Shown piece by piece: positions 8,968-17,135 of a DNA stretch of 64,000 nt. The stretch spans positions 375,187 to 439,186 of the forward strand of contig NZ_ML701736.1 in assembly GCF_008087345.1 (NCBI RefSeq), given 5' to 3'. Numbering within the stretch: position 1 is the stretch's first letter; every line of letters starts with the position of its first letter. This DNA is from Nocardioides caldifontis. Lineage in GTDB: Bacteria > Actinomycetota > Actinomycetes > Propionibacteriales > Nocardioidaceae. The position numbers and the translations under genes are program-made. The notes beneath the pieces were generated by a model. The model saw only the letters and a program-made list of their open reading frames with translations, was not told where the DNA came from and searched no databases.

Positions 8968-9000
8968 CGACGGCGGCCGGGGAGTCCCCGGCCGCCGTCG
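8968..9000 (+). terminator. Strong intrinsic-type hairpin after the M28 peptidase
   Basis: A perfect 15-bp G+C stem (8968-8982 with 8986-9000) with a 3-nt loop. There is no T-run, which is common in high-GC actinobacteria. It separates the M28 peptidase from the gamma-glutamyltransferase promoter. Confidence 0.8.
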
Positions 9001-9010
9001 GCCGTCCGGA

Positions 9011-9016
9011 TACGGT
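9011..9016 (+). promoter_or_regulatory. -10 element TACGGT, leaderless start of the GGT gene
   Basis: TACGGT ends 7 nt before ATG 9024 and no Shine-Dalgarno sequence is present. Transcription is therefore expected to begin at or next to the start codon. Confidence 0.5.
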
Positions 9017-9023
9017 GCTCGCC

Positions 9024-10493
9024 ATGACCGACGTCGCGCTGGCCGCACCGAGCGAGGCGGCCGCCGACGCCGGGGAGCAGGTCGCCCGTGCGGGCGGCAA
9101 CGCGGTCGACGCCGCGCTCGCGGCCGTCCTGGTCACGATGGTCAACGAGGTCGGGCTGGTCTCGCTCAGCTCCGGCGGCTTCGTCACCGTGCAGCCCGCT
9201 GGTGGCCGGCCCTACACGGTCGACGGCTGGATGGAGATGCCCGGCCGCGGCCGGCGGCTCGGTGGCGGCACGTGGGACATCCACACCGAGTACGGCGGCG
9301 GGGTCGACGTCACCATCGGCCCCGGCTCGGTCGCCTGCCACGGGTCCCTGCTGGCCCTGGAGGAGGCGCACCGGCGTGACGGGCGGGTGCCGTGGCACGA
9401 GGTCGTCGCGCCGGCCGTCGAGGTGGCGTGCGGCGGGTTCCGGCTCGGCTCGGCGTCGCGGTACTACCTCGAGTACGTCCACGACTCGATCTTCGGTTGG
9501 GACGACCTGAGCCGCGCCGCCGTCCACGACGAGCAGGGCGAGGTCACGACCGCGCCCCTCGTCGTCCCCGATCTGGTGGAGTCGCTGGAGCTCATCGCCG
9601 CCGAGGGCGCTGAGGTCATGCACACCGGAGAGCTGGGGCGGCTGATCGGGGAGGACGTCCTCGAGCGCGGCGGGATCCTCGGGCCGGACGACCTCGCGAC
9701 GTACCGCCCGGTGGTCCGCCCCTCGCTGGCGACGCGGATCGGGGAGTGGACCCTCGCCACCACGCCGCCGCCGTCGGTCGGCGGCGTGTGCGTGGCCGCG
9801 ATGCTGCGGCTGCTGGACGACCGTCCTCGCGACGGGTGGTCGCCCGACGACGTGGAGCACCTCGTGCGCGTCCAGCGCGCGGTGCTGGGCAACCGCCTGG
9901 AGGTGCTCGACGTCGCGGAGGACGTCGAGGCCGCGGCGCGCGCGTTCCTCGACCGTGTCGACCCCTCCACGCTCGGCGCGCTGGAGGCCGGCTCGACGGC
10001 GCACGTCTCGGCCGCCGACTCCGACGGCCGCGCGTGCGCGGTCACGGTGTCGTCCGGCTACTTCTCCGGGATGATCGCCAAGGGCACCGGGATCTGGCTC
10101 AACAACAGCCTCGGTGAGCAGGAGCTCAACGCGCGAGGGCTGCACACGCTCGCGCCCGGGACGCGGCTGCACTCCAACATGGCGCCGACCGTCGGGCGCC
10201 GCGGTGACGGCTCCGTCCTCGCGATCGGGTCACCCGGCGCGTCGCGCATCGCCACCGCGGTGGTGCAGGCGCTCGCGGGGTTCGTCAGCGGCGGACTCGG
10301 GCTCCAGGAGGCGATCCACCATCCGCGCGTCCACGTCGAGCACGCGCGACGTCCGCAGGAGGTCGTGCGGCGGGAGACCGAGCTGTCGATGTACTACGGC
10401 GGGGTCGGCGCGGCGCTGTCGCTGGCCGACGGCCACCTGGTCGCGGCGGCCGACCCGCGCCGGGACGGAGCAGTCCGCACCATCAAGGACTGA
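9024..10493 (+). CDS. Gamma-glutamyltransferase (GGT) family protein
   Basis: A 489-residue Ntn-hydrolase of the gamma-glutamyltranspeptidase family. The autoprocessing nucleophile is Thr325 in GSTAHVSAADSDG; cleavage before it would give a large and a small subunit. LHSNMAPT and AIGSPGASRIATAV later in the protein fit the small-subunit active-site loops. There is no signal peptide, unlike periplasmic E. coli GGT, so it probably acts in the cytosol on gamma-glutamyl compounds such as glutathione analogues. The second Thr of the usual T-T-H-Y-S motif is Ala here. It is convergent with a cystine/polar amino-acid importer, which suggests a role in sulfur or amino-acid salvage. Confidence 0.85.
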   Translation: MTDVALAAPSEAAADAGEQVARAGGNAVDAALAAVLVTMVNEVGLVSLSSGGFVTVQPAGGRPYTVDGWMEMPGRGRRLGGGTWDIHTEYGGGVDVTIGPGSVACHGSLLALEEAHRRDGRVPWHEVVAPAVEVACGGFRLGSASRYYLEYVHDSIFGWDDLSRAAVHDEQGEVTTAPLVVPDLVESLELIAAEGAEVMHTGELGRLIGEDVLERGGILGPDDLATYRPVVRPSLATRIGEWTLATTPPPSVGGVCVAAMLRLLDDRPRDGWSPDDVEHLVRVQRAVLGNRLEVLDVAEDVEAAARAFLDRVDPSTLGALEAGSTAHVSAADSDGRACAVTVSSGYFSGMIAKGTGIWLNNSLGEQELNARGLHTLAPGTRLHSNMAPTVGRRGDGSVLAIGSPGASRIATAVVQALAGFVSGGLGLQEAIHHPRVHVEHARRPQEVVRRETELSMYYGGVGAALSLADGHLVAAADPRRDGAVRTIKD

Positions 10494-10509
10494 CGGACGC
10501 GCGGACCGC

Positions 10510-11298
10510 TCAGAACCTCTGCTGGAGCCTGCGGACGAAGAGCCGGGTGCGGTCGTGCTGCGGCTCGCCGAGCACCTTGGCGGCAGGCCCGTGCTCCACG
10601 ACGACACCGCCGTCCATGAAGACCACCTCGTCGGCGACCTCGCGGGCGAAGCCGAGCTCGTGGGTGACGAGCACCATCGTCCACCCCTCGTCGGAGAGCT
10701 CGCGGATGACGCCGAGCACCTCGCCGACAAGTTCGGGATCGAGCGCGGAGGTGGGCTCGTCGAAGAGCAGGACCTGCGGCCGCATCGCCAGCGCCCGGAC
10801 GATCCCGACCCGCTGCTGCTGGCCACCGGAGAGCTGGAACGGGTAGGAGTCCCGCTTGTCGCTGAGCCCGACCCGGGCGAGGAGCCGTTCGGCCTCCTCG
10901 AGGGCCTCGTCGCGCGGCCGCCGCCGGACCTGCACGGGTCCTTCGACGACGTTCTCCAGCACGGTCATGTGCGGGAAGAGGTTGTAGTGCTGGAAGACCA
11001 TCGCACTCCGGTCCCGCAGCGAGGCCAGGAGCCGCTTCGGAACGGGGCGGCTGAAGTCGACGGTCAGGTCGCTGCCGACCTGGATGACGCCCGCGTCGGG
11101 CACCTCCAGCACGTTCAGCGAGCGCAGCACCGTCGTCTTGCCCGAACCGGACGGGCCGACCAGGGCGACCACCTGCCCTCGCCGGACCGTGAGGTCGATC
11201 GAGCGGAGGACCTCGTGGTCGCCGAAGGCCTTCCGCAACCCGGTGACGGTCAGCAGGGGAGCACCGACGGCGGTGTGGTCCGAGTCAGTGCGCGACAT
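10510..11298 (-). CDS. Polar amino-acid (cystine-type) ABC transporter ATP-binding protein
   Basis: A 262-residue ATPase of the GlnQ/HisP/TcyN type. Walker A (GPSGSGKTT), Q-loop, signature LSGGQQQR, Walker B (VLLFDEPTSALD) and the switch His (VTHELGF) are all intact. The start, ATG 11298, overlaps the end of the permease gene by 14 nt, so translation is coupled. It energises import through the permease and binding protein immediately upstream on the same strand. Gene order is binding protein, permease, ATPase. Substrate assignment to cystine or a related polar amino acid rests on the family and is tentative. Confidence 0.9.
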   Translation of the reverse strand: MSRTDSDHTAVGAPLLTVTGLRKAFGDHEVLRSIDLTVRRGQVVALVGPSGSGKTTVLRSLNVLEVPDAGVIQVGSDLTVDFSRPVPKRLLASLRDRSAMVFQHYNLFPHMTVLENVVEGPVQVRRRPRDEALEEAERLLARVGLSDKRDSYPFQLSGGQQQRVGIVRALAMRPQVLLFDEPTSALDPELVGEVLGVIRELSDEGWTMVLVTHELGFAREVADEVVFMDGGVVVEHGPAAKVLGEPQHDRTRLFVRRLQQRF

Positions 11299-11956
11299 AG
11301 CGGTCCAGCCTTCCCTCGAGCGCCGATTGTCCGACCGACAAGAACAGGCACAGCACCCAGTAGACGACCGCGGCCTCGACGTACAGCACCAGGAACTCCT
11401 GGCTGAACGCGGCGATCTCCTGCGCACGCCGGAAGAGCTCGGTCACCAGGATCAGCGAGGCCAGGGAAGTGTCCTTCACCAGGCTGATGAAGGTGTTCGA
11501 CAGCGGTGGCACCGAGACCCGCGCGGCCTGGGGAAGGATGATCCGCCGCAGCGCGAGCCGGTTCGACATCCCGATCATGTGCGCCGCCTCCCACTGGCCC
11601 TTGGGCACCGAGAGGATCGCGGCGCGGATGATCTCCGCGGCGTAGCCGCCGACGTTGAGCGAGAACGCGATGATCGCGCTCGGCCAGGGGTCGAGCCGCA
11701 CGCCGATGCTCGGGAGCCCGAAGAAGATCACGAACAGCTGCACCAGCAGCGGGGTGCCACGGATCACCGAGACGTAGGCGCGGCCGAGCCCGGAGAGCAC
11801 CTTCACCCGGCTCAGCCGCGCGAGCGCGACCGCCATCGCCAGGACCAGTCCGGCGGCGAACGACGCGAGGGTCAGCGGGACGGTGCCGATCAGGGCGTAC
11901 TTGACGATCGGCCACAGCGAGGTGCGGACCAGCTCCCAGTCGATGCCGCTCTCCAT
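11285..11956 (-). CDS. Polar amino-acid ABC transporter permease (HisM/GlnP/TcyL family)
   Basis: A 223-residue inner-membrane permease with about five transmembrane helices. The family signature VIRGTPLLVQLFVIFFGLP (about 64-82) and the coupling-helix region KGQWEAAHMIGMS followed by RIILPQAARV mark the His/Glu/Gln/Arg/opine branch. It should homodimerise and pair with the ATPase encoded just downstream. The start has a GGGAG ribosome site. The gap to the upstream binding-protein gene is 38 nt, consistent with one operon. Confidence 0.9.
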   Translation of the reverse strand: MESGIDWELVRTSLWPIVKYALIGTVPLTLASFAAGLVLAMAVALARLSRVKVLSGLGRAYVSVIRGTPLLVQLFVIFFGLPSIGVRLDPWPSAIIAFSLNVGGYAAEIIRAAILSVPKGQWEAAHMIGMSNRLALRRIILPQAARVSVPPLSNTFISLVKDTSLASLILVTELFRRAQEIAAFSQEFLVLYVEAAVVYWVLCLFLSVGQSALEGRLDRYVAH

Positions 11957-11994
11957 CGCGCTCCCGTCGTCGTGTGCTCAGCCGCCGGCGCGGA

Positions 11995-12828
11995 TCAGCG
12001 CGAGACGTCCTCGCCGAAGTACTTCTCGGAGATCTTCGCGAGCGTGCCGTCCTCCTGGAGCTTCGCGAGCGCCTCGTCGACGGCGTCGACGAGCTCGTCG
12101 CTGCCCTTGCGGAACGCGACCGCGCTGCGCGACTCCTCGTCGGTCTCGACCGCGATCTCGAGCCCGGTGTCGCCCTCGGTGTTCTCGTAGTCGAGGTAGG
12201 TCAGCTTGTCGTTGATCGTCGCGTCGACGCGCTCCTGCTGGAGCAGGGTGACGGCCTGCGCCCAGCCCTCGACGTTCTGGATCTGTGCGCCGGCCTCCTC
12301 GGCGAGCTCGTACCAGTTGCTCGTGAGCGACTGCGCGGTCGTCTTGCCGGCGAGGTCCTCGAAGGAGCTGATGCTCGTGTCGCCCTCACGCACCACGACG
12401 ACGCCGGGGCTCACGGTGTACGGCGTGGAGAACTGGTAGTCCTTCTCGCGCTCGGGGGTAATCGAGACCTGGTTGGCGATCGCGTCGAAGCGACCCGCGT
12501 CGAGCCCAGCGAAGATCGCGTCCCACTGGGTCTCCTCGAACTCCACCTCGACACCGAGCTCCTCGCCGACCGCGCGCATGACCTCGACGTCGTAGCCGGT
12601 GAGGTCACCGCTGCCGCCCTCGTGGAAGCTGAACGGCCGGTAGGTGCCCTCGGTGGCGACCGTGATCACACCCTCGTCCTTGATCTCCTGGAGCGAGGCG
12701 CCGCCGGCCTGCTCGTCGGACGAGCCGCCCTCGGAGTCCGAGCCGCAGCCGGCCAGGGCGAGGGTGGCGGCGGCGAGCGTCGCGACGGCGACGCGGCGGA
12801 AGGTGCGGGCGGAGGTGGTACGGCGCAT
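11995..12828 (-). CDS. Polar amino-acid/cystine ABC transporter substrate-binding lipoprotein
   Basis: A 277-residue extracytoplasmic lipoprotein of the SBP_bac_3 family, anchored at the Cys of the lipobox LALAGCG. The body has the usual two lobes; YRPFSFHEGGSGDLTGYDVEVMR-type sequence near residue 65 and the FDAIANQVSITPEREKDYQFSTPY region are typical of cystine binders (TcyJ/FliY-like). ATG 12828 gives a normal signal peptide. A GTG 10 codons upstream (12858) would also be in frame, and neither start has a clear ribosome site. It is the first gene of the importer operon and is divergent from the SDR remnant. Confidence 0.85.
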   Translation of the reverse strand: MRRTTSARTFRRVAVATLAAATLALAGCGSDSEGGSSDEQAGGASLQEIKDEGVITVATEGTYRPFSFHEGGSGDLTGYDVEVMRAVGEELGVEVEFEETQWDAIFAGLDAGRFDAIANQVSITPEREKDYQFSTPYTVSPGVVVVREGDTSISSFEDLAGKTTAQSLTSNWYELAEEAGAQIQNVEGWAQAVTLLQQERVDATINDKLTYLDYENTEGDTGLEIAVETDEESRSAVAFRKGSDELVDAVDEALAKLQEDGTLAKISEKYFGEDVSR

Positions 12829-12972
12829 GGGGAAGGTCCTGGTTCGGGAACGGGTCACACGGGATCAGCACCACCCGGGCGCAGGGTGTTCCGGGCCGCC
12901 CGTGCCAGGTGCGTCACACGGGTCACCTACCCGCCCGACCGCAGGGACAACCCGCGCCTACCCCCGCGCCGC

Positions 12973-12995
12973 TAGCGTGCGAGAACGCGTTCTAG
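12973..12995 (+). promoter_or_regulatory. TAGCGT -10 box and KstR-like palindrome
   Basis: TAGCGT (12973-12978) is followed at once by the 12-bp perfect palindrome AGAACGCGTTCT (12982-12993). Together with its flanks this matches the mycobacterial KstR consensus TNNAACNNGTTNNA at all but the first base. The site would cover the transcription start, a typical repressor position. It controls only a pseudogene now. That the regulator is KstR-like is inference from the motif. Confidence 0.5.
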
Positions 12996-13009
12996 TCGAG
13001 GGGGGCCGG

Positions 13010-13437
13010 ATGGGCACCTACGTCGTGACGGGGGCTGCCCTCGGGATCGCCGCGGCCACCTCGGCGCTGCTCCGGGAGCGCGCGTCAACGGCGTCGTGCG
13101 TGCGCCGGGCTCGCCGGACTGACCGGCAGCGACAGCCGGCTGCTGGTCTCGGTGAACTACTTCGGCGCGGTCGACCTCGTCGAGGGGCTCCGCCCGGCGC
13201 TGGCGGCGGCGGCCGCTGCGGGCGAGCCGGCAGCGGTGATCCTGCTGTCGTCGAACTCCACGACCTGCCAACGACGAGGCGAGCCTGATGGTGGGCTCGG
13301 TGGTCCTCGTCGACAGCGGGACCGACGCCCTCCTGCACGGCCGGTGGCCGAAGGGCGTGTACGTGCCCGGGCCGGTCATGGCGCTCGCGTCGAAGACGAT
13401 GCCGTTGGTGGCGCGCCTCCAGAGGCGCCGGAAGCGC
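13010..13437 (+). pseudogene. Decayed short-chain dehydrogenase (3-alpha-hydroxysteroid-dehydrogenase-like)
   Basis: Fragments of one SDR appear in order in three reading frames. From ATG 13010 the Rossmann start TYVVTGAALGIAAATSALLRER is visible (split here only by the first frame). From about 13145 in a second frame comes VNYFGAVDLVEGLRPALA, with AAVILLSSNS, the strand that carries the catalytic Ser. From 13288 in a third frame comes the C-terminal strand MVGSVVLVDSGTDALL. The NAD-binding middle part and the Tyr-x-x-x-Lys motif are missing. The total is about half the usual 250 residues. Frameshifts plus deletions make it non-functional. The tail beyond 13335 (WPKGVYVPGPVMALA) may come from the same or another gene. 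Confidence 0.65.
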
Positions 13438-13447
13438 GCCGGTGGGG

Positions 13448-14695
13448 TCAGCGCAGCGGGTCGAACGGCAGCAGCTCGGGAGGCGTCGTCCCGGTGACGA
13501 TCCGCTCGGCCAGGAGCCGACCGGTGATCGGACCGAGCGCCACGCCCCACATGCCGTGGCCGCCGGCGGCGAAGACCCGGGGCGAGGCCGTGGCCCCCAC
13601 GAGCGGCAGCCCGTCGGCGGTGCACGGACGGGAGCCCACCCACTCGTCGTGGCGCCGGTCGAGGTCCACCCCGCTGAGCAGCGGGCGTACGGCGCCGACG
13701 ATCGCGTCGATCCGCCGCGGGTCGAGCGGCGCGTCGGGCGAGCGGAACTCCATCATCCCCGCGACCCGCAGCCGCGGCCCGTCCGCCGTCTCCAGGGGCG
13801 TGCAGGCGACGCGCTGCTTCGGGAAGTACACCGGTCCCTGGGGCAGCTGCTCGCACTCGACCGCGAAGCTGTAGCCCCGTCCGGCCTGCACCACCCGGCG
13901 GACCCCGTGGCGCCGGGCGAGCCGGCCGATCCAGGCGCCGGTGGCCAGCACCACGGCGTCGAACGTCCGCGGCCCGACCTCCTCGGACTCGACGAGGACC
14001 CCCTCGCCCATGTCCCGGACGTCGCGGACCGCCCTACCTTCGAGGAGCTCGCCGCCGCGGTCGTGCACCGCCCGGCCGAGGGCCGCGAGGTAGGCCGGTG
14101 GGTTGAGGTAGCGCTGGTCGTGGAGGCTGACTGCCGCACCGACCTCGGGCGAGAGCGCCGACTCGGCGGCGCGGGCCTCCTCGCCCGACAGCAGGGAGTA
14201 CTTCACCTCCTGGCCGGCCGCCTGCAACCCGTGCAGCTCGTCGAGGAGCGTCTGCCGCTCCTCGACGGTGCGGAAGCACGCGAGGAACGGGTCGGCCGGC
14301 TCGGTGCGCGCCTGCACACCACCGTCCGCTAGCTCGTCGAACGCCGCCAGGGCGCGGCGGTTGATCGGCGCGTAGCCCCGCATGCCGAGCGCCCACCGCC
14401 GGTGGGTGCTGTGGCGGAGGAAGCCGGTCACGAACCGCAGGAGCTGCGGCTGGGGGCGGGGCGGCACGTAGACCGGCGAGTCGGGGCTCAGCACGGCCTT
14501 GATGCCGTAGCCCAGCACCGCCGGCTCCGGCAGGGGCGCGGTGAGCGCCGGCGTGAGCCAGCCGGCGTTGCCCCACGACGATCCGGCCGCGACGTGGCGG
14601 CGCTCGTAGACGGTGGCGTGCACCCCGTGCTGCTGCAGGAACCAGGCGGTGGACAGCCCCACCATCCCGCCGCCGACGATCGCGACCCTCTTCAT
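13448..14695 (-). CDS. dadA: D-amino-acid dehydrogenase-like FAD-dependent oxidoreductase (DadA family)
   Basis: A 415-residue flavoprotein. The N-terminus has the FAD-binding Rossmann motif VAIVGGGMVGLSTAWFL, followed by SSWGNAGWLTP, characteristic of DadA. The C-terminus has WVGSRPCTADGLPLVG and the second dinucleotide contact AAGGHGMWGVALGP. Such enzymes oxidise D-alanine and other D-amino acids to keto acids and ammonia, passing electrons to the respiratory chain at the membrane. Start ATG 14695 has GAAAGGGA upstream. The gene follows a DksA-like gene on the same strand, 25 nt apart, and overlaps none of its neighbours; the SDR remnant ends just before its stop. Confidence 0.85.
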   Translation of the reverse strand: MKRVAIVGGGMVGLSTAWFLQQHGVHATVYERRHVAAGSSWGNAGWLTPALTAPLPEPAVLGYGIKAVLSPDSPVYVPPRPQPQLLRFVTGFLRHSTHRRWALGMRGYAPINRRALAAFDELADGGVQARTEPADPFLACFRTVEERQTLLDELHGLQAAGQEVKYSLLSGEEARAAESALSPEVGAAVSLHDQRYLNPPAYLAALGRAVHDRGGELLEGRAVRDVRDMGEGVLVESEEVGPRTFDAVVLATGAWIGRLARRHGVRRVVQAGRGYSFAVECEQLPQGPVYFPKQRVACTPLETADGPRLRVAGMMEFRSPDAPLDPRRIDAIVGAVRPLLSGVDLDRRHDEWVGSRPCTADGLPLVGATASPRVFAAGGHGMWGVALGPITGRLLAERIVTGTTPPELLPFDPLR

Positions 14696-14720
14696 GGCTG
14701 TGTTCCCTTTCTTGGTTCGG

Positions 14721-15053
14721 TCAGCTGCGCTCGCGACGGGCGCAGTCGGTGCAGCTGGTCGCCCACGGGCGCAGCTCGAGCCGCTCGGCGGTCACCTCGC
14801 CGCCGCAGCCGGTGCAGACGCCGTGCAACCCGGCCATCAGCCGCCGGCGAGAGGTGCGGATCTCCTCGAGGATCCTCAGGATCGAGTCGCGGTAGGCGAC
14901 TCCCACGGCGTCGAGCGCGGTGTCGTCCAGGGCGCGCAGCTGCTGCACCCGAGCGGCCTCCAGGCGCGTGAGCTCCTCGTAGACGTCCAGCGGGACGGGT
15001 GCCCCGGAGGCCGGGGGTGTTGTGGTGGTGTCCGTGGTGGCGTGCGTGGTCAT
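14721..15053 (-). CDS. DksA/TraR-family zinc-finger protein
   Basis: A 110-residue protein with a low-complexity Thr-rich N-terminus, a predicted coiled-coil (about 23-70) and a four-cysteine zinc finger: CTGC, then 17 residues, then CTDC (about 83-105). This is the layout of TraR/DksA proteins, which bind in the RNA polymerase secondary channel and tune stringent-response promoters. The family members in actinobacteria are often small like this. Start ATG 15053 has a GAAGGA ribosome site. It is the first gene of a likely pair with dadA. Confidence 0.8.
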   Translation of the reverse strand: MTTHATTDTTTTPPASGAPVPLDVYEELTRLEAARVQQLRALDDTALDAVGVAYRDSILRILEEIRTSRRRLMAGLHGVCTGCGGEVTAERLELRPWATSCTDCARRERS

Positions 15054-15181
15054 GGCAGTCCTTCGGTAGCCGACCGCGCTCGTGACGTGCGCCTCCCCGG
15101 ACGCGGTCCGGGCGGCACGCGCGAGGCGGTGCAGAGGAGAGCCGACGCACCGGGTGCGGGTGGCGCCGGCAGGGGCTCGGT

Positions 15182-15409
15182 TCAGCCCGCTGCCGGCGGG
15201 GCGCGGTCGACGCTGCGGCACAGCACGTCGAGACCGCGGATGCCGCGGGCCTCCTCGCTCAGCTCCAGGGCGAGCAGGGCGGCGCCGGTCGGCACGTGGG
15301 AGGGCACGAGGGTGCGCTCGGGCGTCGCCCGCCGCTCCGCGACCATGGACCTCTCCATGCCGGTGACCATAGGCACCGCCCGGCCGAAAAGCGAACCGGC
15401 GTCGGTCAT
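15182..15409 (-). CDS. Small coupled protein after the response regulator
   Basis: A 75-residue open frame whose ATG (15407-15409) overlaps the TGA of the response-regulator gene in an ATGA junction, the usual sign of translational coupling. The sequence (MTDAGSLFGRAVPMVTGMER at the start) has no family I recognise and no membrane segment. Codon-position G+C looks like that of its neighbours. It may be a regulator-associated microprotein, or a chance frame; the overlap is the main support. Confidence 0.45.
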   Translation of the reverse strand: MTDAGSLFGRAVPMVTGMERSMVAERRATPERTLVPSHVPTGAALLALELSEEARGIRGLDVLCRSVDRAPPAAG

Positions 15410-16059
15410 GGCTCGACGAGCCCTGCCCGGATGGCGTAGCGGGTGAGCTCCGTGCGGTCGCGCATGCCTAGCTTCGCCAGCACGTTGGCGCGATGACGCT
15501 CGACGGTCTTGAGCGAGATGTGCAGCGCCGCGGCGATCTCCTTGGACGACGACCCTTCCGCGATCAGCTTCACCACCTCGTCCTCGCGCGGCGTCAGCAC
15601 CGCCTGCGGCAGCCGCTCGCCCCGCTTGATCCGGAGGAGCATGTCGCGGACCAGCGAGCTCATCACGCCGGCGTACAGGAACGGCTCGCCACGCACGGCC
15701 GCGTGGCAAGCGTCGACGAGGTCCTGGTCGGCAGCGGACTTCAGCACGTAGCCGGAGGCGCCGGCCTTCAGCGCCTCGAAGAAGTACTGCTCGTTGTCGT
15801 ACATCGACAGCATCAGCATCCGCAGGTGCGGCTTGCGCCGGGCGATCTCGCGCGCCGCCTGGAGCCCCGTCATCCGCGGCATGGCGATGTCGAGGACGGC
15901 GAGGTCCACCTCGGCCGTCCGGGCCAGCTCGACGGCCTCGGCGCCGTCGGAGGCCTCGGCGACGACCTCGAGCCCGGGATCGGCGTCGAGGATCAGCCGT
16001 ACGCCGCGGCGCACGAGCGCGTGGTCGTCGGCGAGCAGGATGCGGGTCGGCGCGCTCAC
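15406..16059 (-). CDS. NarL/LuxR-family response regulator
   Basis: A 217-residue regulator. The receiver domain (about 6-120) has the acidic pair in LLADDH and the phospho-acceptor Asp57 in AVLDIAMPRMTG; the switch Ser and Lys appear in MLSMYD and YVLKSAA. The C-terminal LuxR helix-turn-helix (about 150-210) has LTPREDEVVKLIAEGSSSKE and the recognition helix HISLKTVERHRANVL. Start GTG 16059 overlaps the kinase stop (GTGA) with GGAGGAG just upstream inside the kinase gene. It should receive phosphate from the adjacent kinase. Targets are not known. Confidence 0.9.
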   Translation of the reverse strand: MSAPTRILLADDHALVRRGVRLILDADPGLEVVAEASDGAEAVELARTAEVDLAVLDIAMPRMTGLQAAREIARRKPHLRMLMLSMYDNEQYFFEALKAGASGYVLKSAADQDLVDACHAAVRGEPFLYAGVMSSLVRDMLLRIKRGERLPQAVLTPREDEVVKLIAEGSSSKEIAAALHISLKTVERHRANVLAKLGMRDRTELTRYAIRAGLVEP

Positions 16060-17030
16060 GACTCCTCCACCGGTACGACGAGCACGACCTCGGTCCCCCC
16101 GCCCTCCTGCCTCCCGACGCGCAGGGAACCCCCGACCAGCAGGGCCCGCTCGCGCATCCCCTGGATCCCGGAGCCCTCCACGTGGCCGCCGGGCCTCGGC
16201 CCCCGGCCGTCGTCGGCCACCCGCAGCACCAGGGAGCCGCCGCGGCGGGTCAGCCCGAGATGCACCGACGTCGCGCGTGCGTGGCGGGCGACGTTGGTGA
16301 GCGCCTCCTGCGCCACGCGGTAGACGACGAGCTCGGTCTCGGGGCCGAGCGTCGGCAGCCCCGGGCCGAACCCCTTCGCCACCGGGATCCCCGCGGTCTC
16401 GGTGAGCTCGGTGGCCAGGCTCGCCAGGGAGTTCAGCAGTCCGAGGTCCTCCAGCAGCCCCGGCCGGAGCCGCTGGGAGATCCGGCGTACCTCCTCGAGC
16501 GCGGAGCGCGTCGTCTCCTGGAGCGTCTCGACGGTTGCGACCACCTCCGGGTCCGTGGCCCGGTCCCTGGCCTGCTTGAGCCCGAGCAGGACCACCGTCA
16601 GGCTCTGGCCGACCTCGTCGTGGAGTTCCTGGGCGATGCGCTGCCGTTCGGCCTCCTGCGCCGAGAGCGCGTGGGCGCGGGTGGCCGACCGCTCCCGCTC
16701 GAGCCGGTCGAGCATCTCGTTGAACCCCTCGACGAGTGCGGCTGCCGGCCCACGCCCCTGGTCGTCGAGCCGGAGACCGGGGGAGCGCAGGTCGATCTCG
16801 CGCATCGTCGCGGTCAGCCGGTCCAGGGGGCGGAGCAGCGACCGCAGCAGCACCGCGTTGACCCCCACGATGACCAGCAGCCCCACCGCGAGGACGGCTG
16901 CCTCGGTGGTCCGCACGCGTTGGGAGACGGTCGCGGGGGAGAAGGCGAGCACCAGGGTGCCGACCACGAAGACGAGGCCGTTGGTGAGCACGACGCGCCA
17001 GAAGAGCGGCATCGCGCGGGTCCAGGTCAC
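16056..17030 (-). CDS. Two-component histidine kinase (HisKA_3/NarX-like)
   Basis: A 324-residue membrane kinase with two N-terminal transmembrane helices (about 8-30 and 44-63) that enclose almost no sensor loop, so the signal is probably membrane-borne or from a partner. A HAMP linker follows (to about 112), then HisKA_3 with phospho-acceptor His137 in AQELHDEVGQSL, and a HATPase domain with VYRVAQEALTNVARHA (N box) and DDGRG plus GSGIQGMRERALLVGG (G boxes). It is the first gene of the kinase-regulator operon. Start GTG 17030 lies 6 nt after a TAGGCT -10 box, so the message is likely leaderless. Confidence 0.9.
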   Translation of the reverse strand: MTWTRAMPLFWRVVLTNGLVFVVGTLVLAFSPATVSQRVRTTEAAVLAVGLLVIVGVNAVLLRSLLRPLDRLTATMREIDLRSPGLRLDDQGRGPAAALVEGFNEMLDRLERERSATRAHALSAQEAERQRIAQELHDEVGQSLTVVLLGLKQARDRATDPEVVATVETLQETTRSALEEVRRISQRLRPGLLEDLGLLNSLASLATELTETAGIPVAKGFGPGLPTLGPETELVVYRVAQEALTNVARHARATSVHLGLTRRGGSLVLRVADDGRGPRPGGHVEGSGIQGMRERALLVGGSLRVGRQEGGGTEVVLVVPVEES

Positions 17031-17036
17031 CGGTCC

Positions 17037-17042
17037 AGCCTA
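17037..17042 (-). promoter_or_regulatory. -10 element TAGGCT, leaderless start of the histidine kinase
   Basis: Read on the minus strand, TAGGCT ends 6 nt before GTG 17030 with no ribosome site between them. Confidence 0.5.
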
Positions 17043-17135
17043 GGGATCCGCGACCCCGGACCGCTGGCAGGCGGGCGCCCAAGATGGGTGGAGAACCCCA
17101 TGTGTCGTCGCGGCGCGTGCCGTGAGGATCGGAGC

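Noticed and set aside
6202-9048. A 948-codon minus-strand frame over the lipoprotein, hemerythrin and M28 genes
   Set aside because: Shadow frame with no domain; three convincing genes occupy the plus strand.
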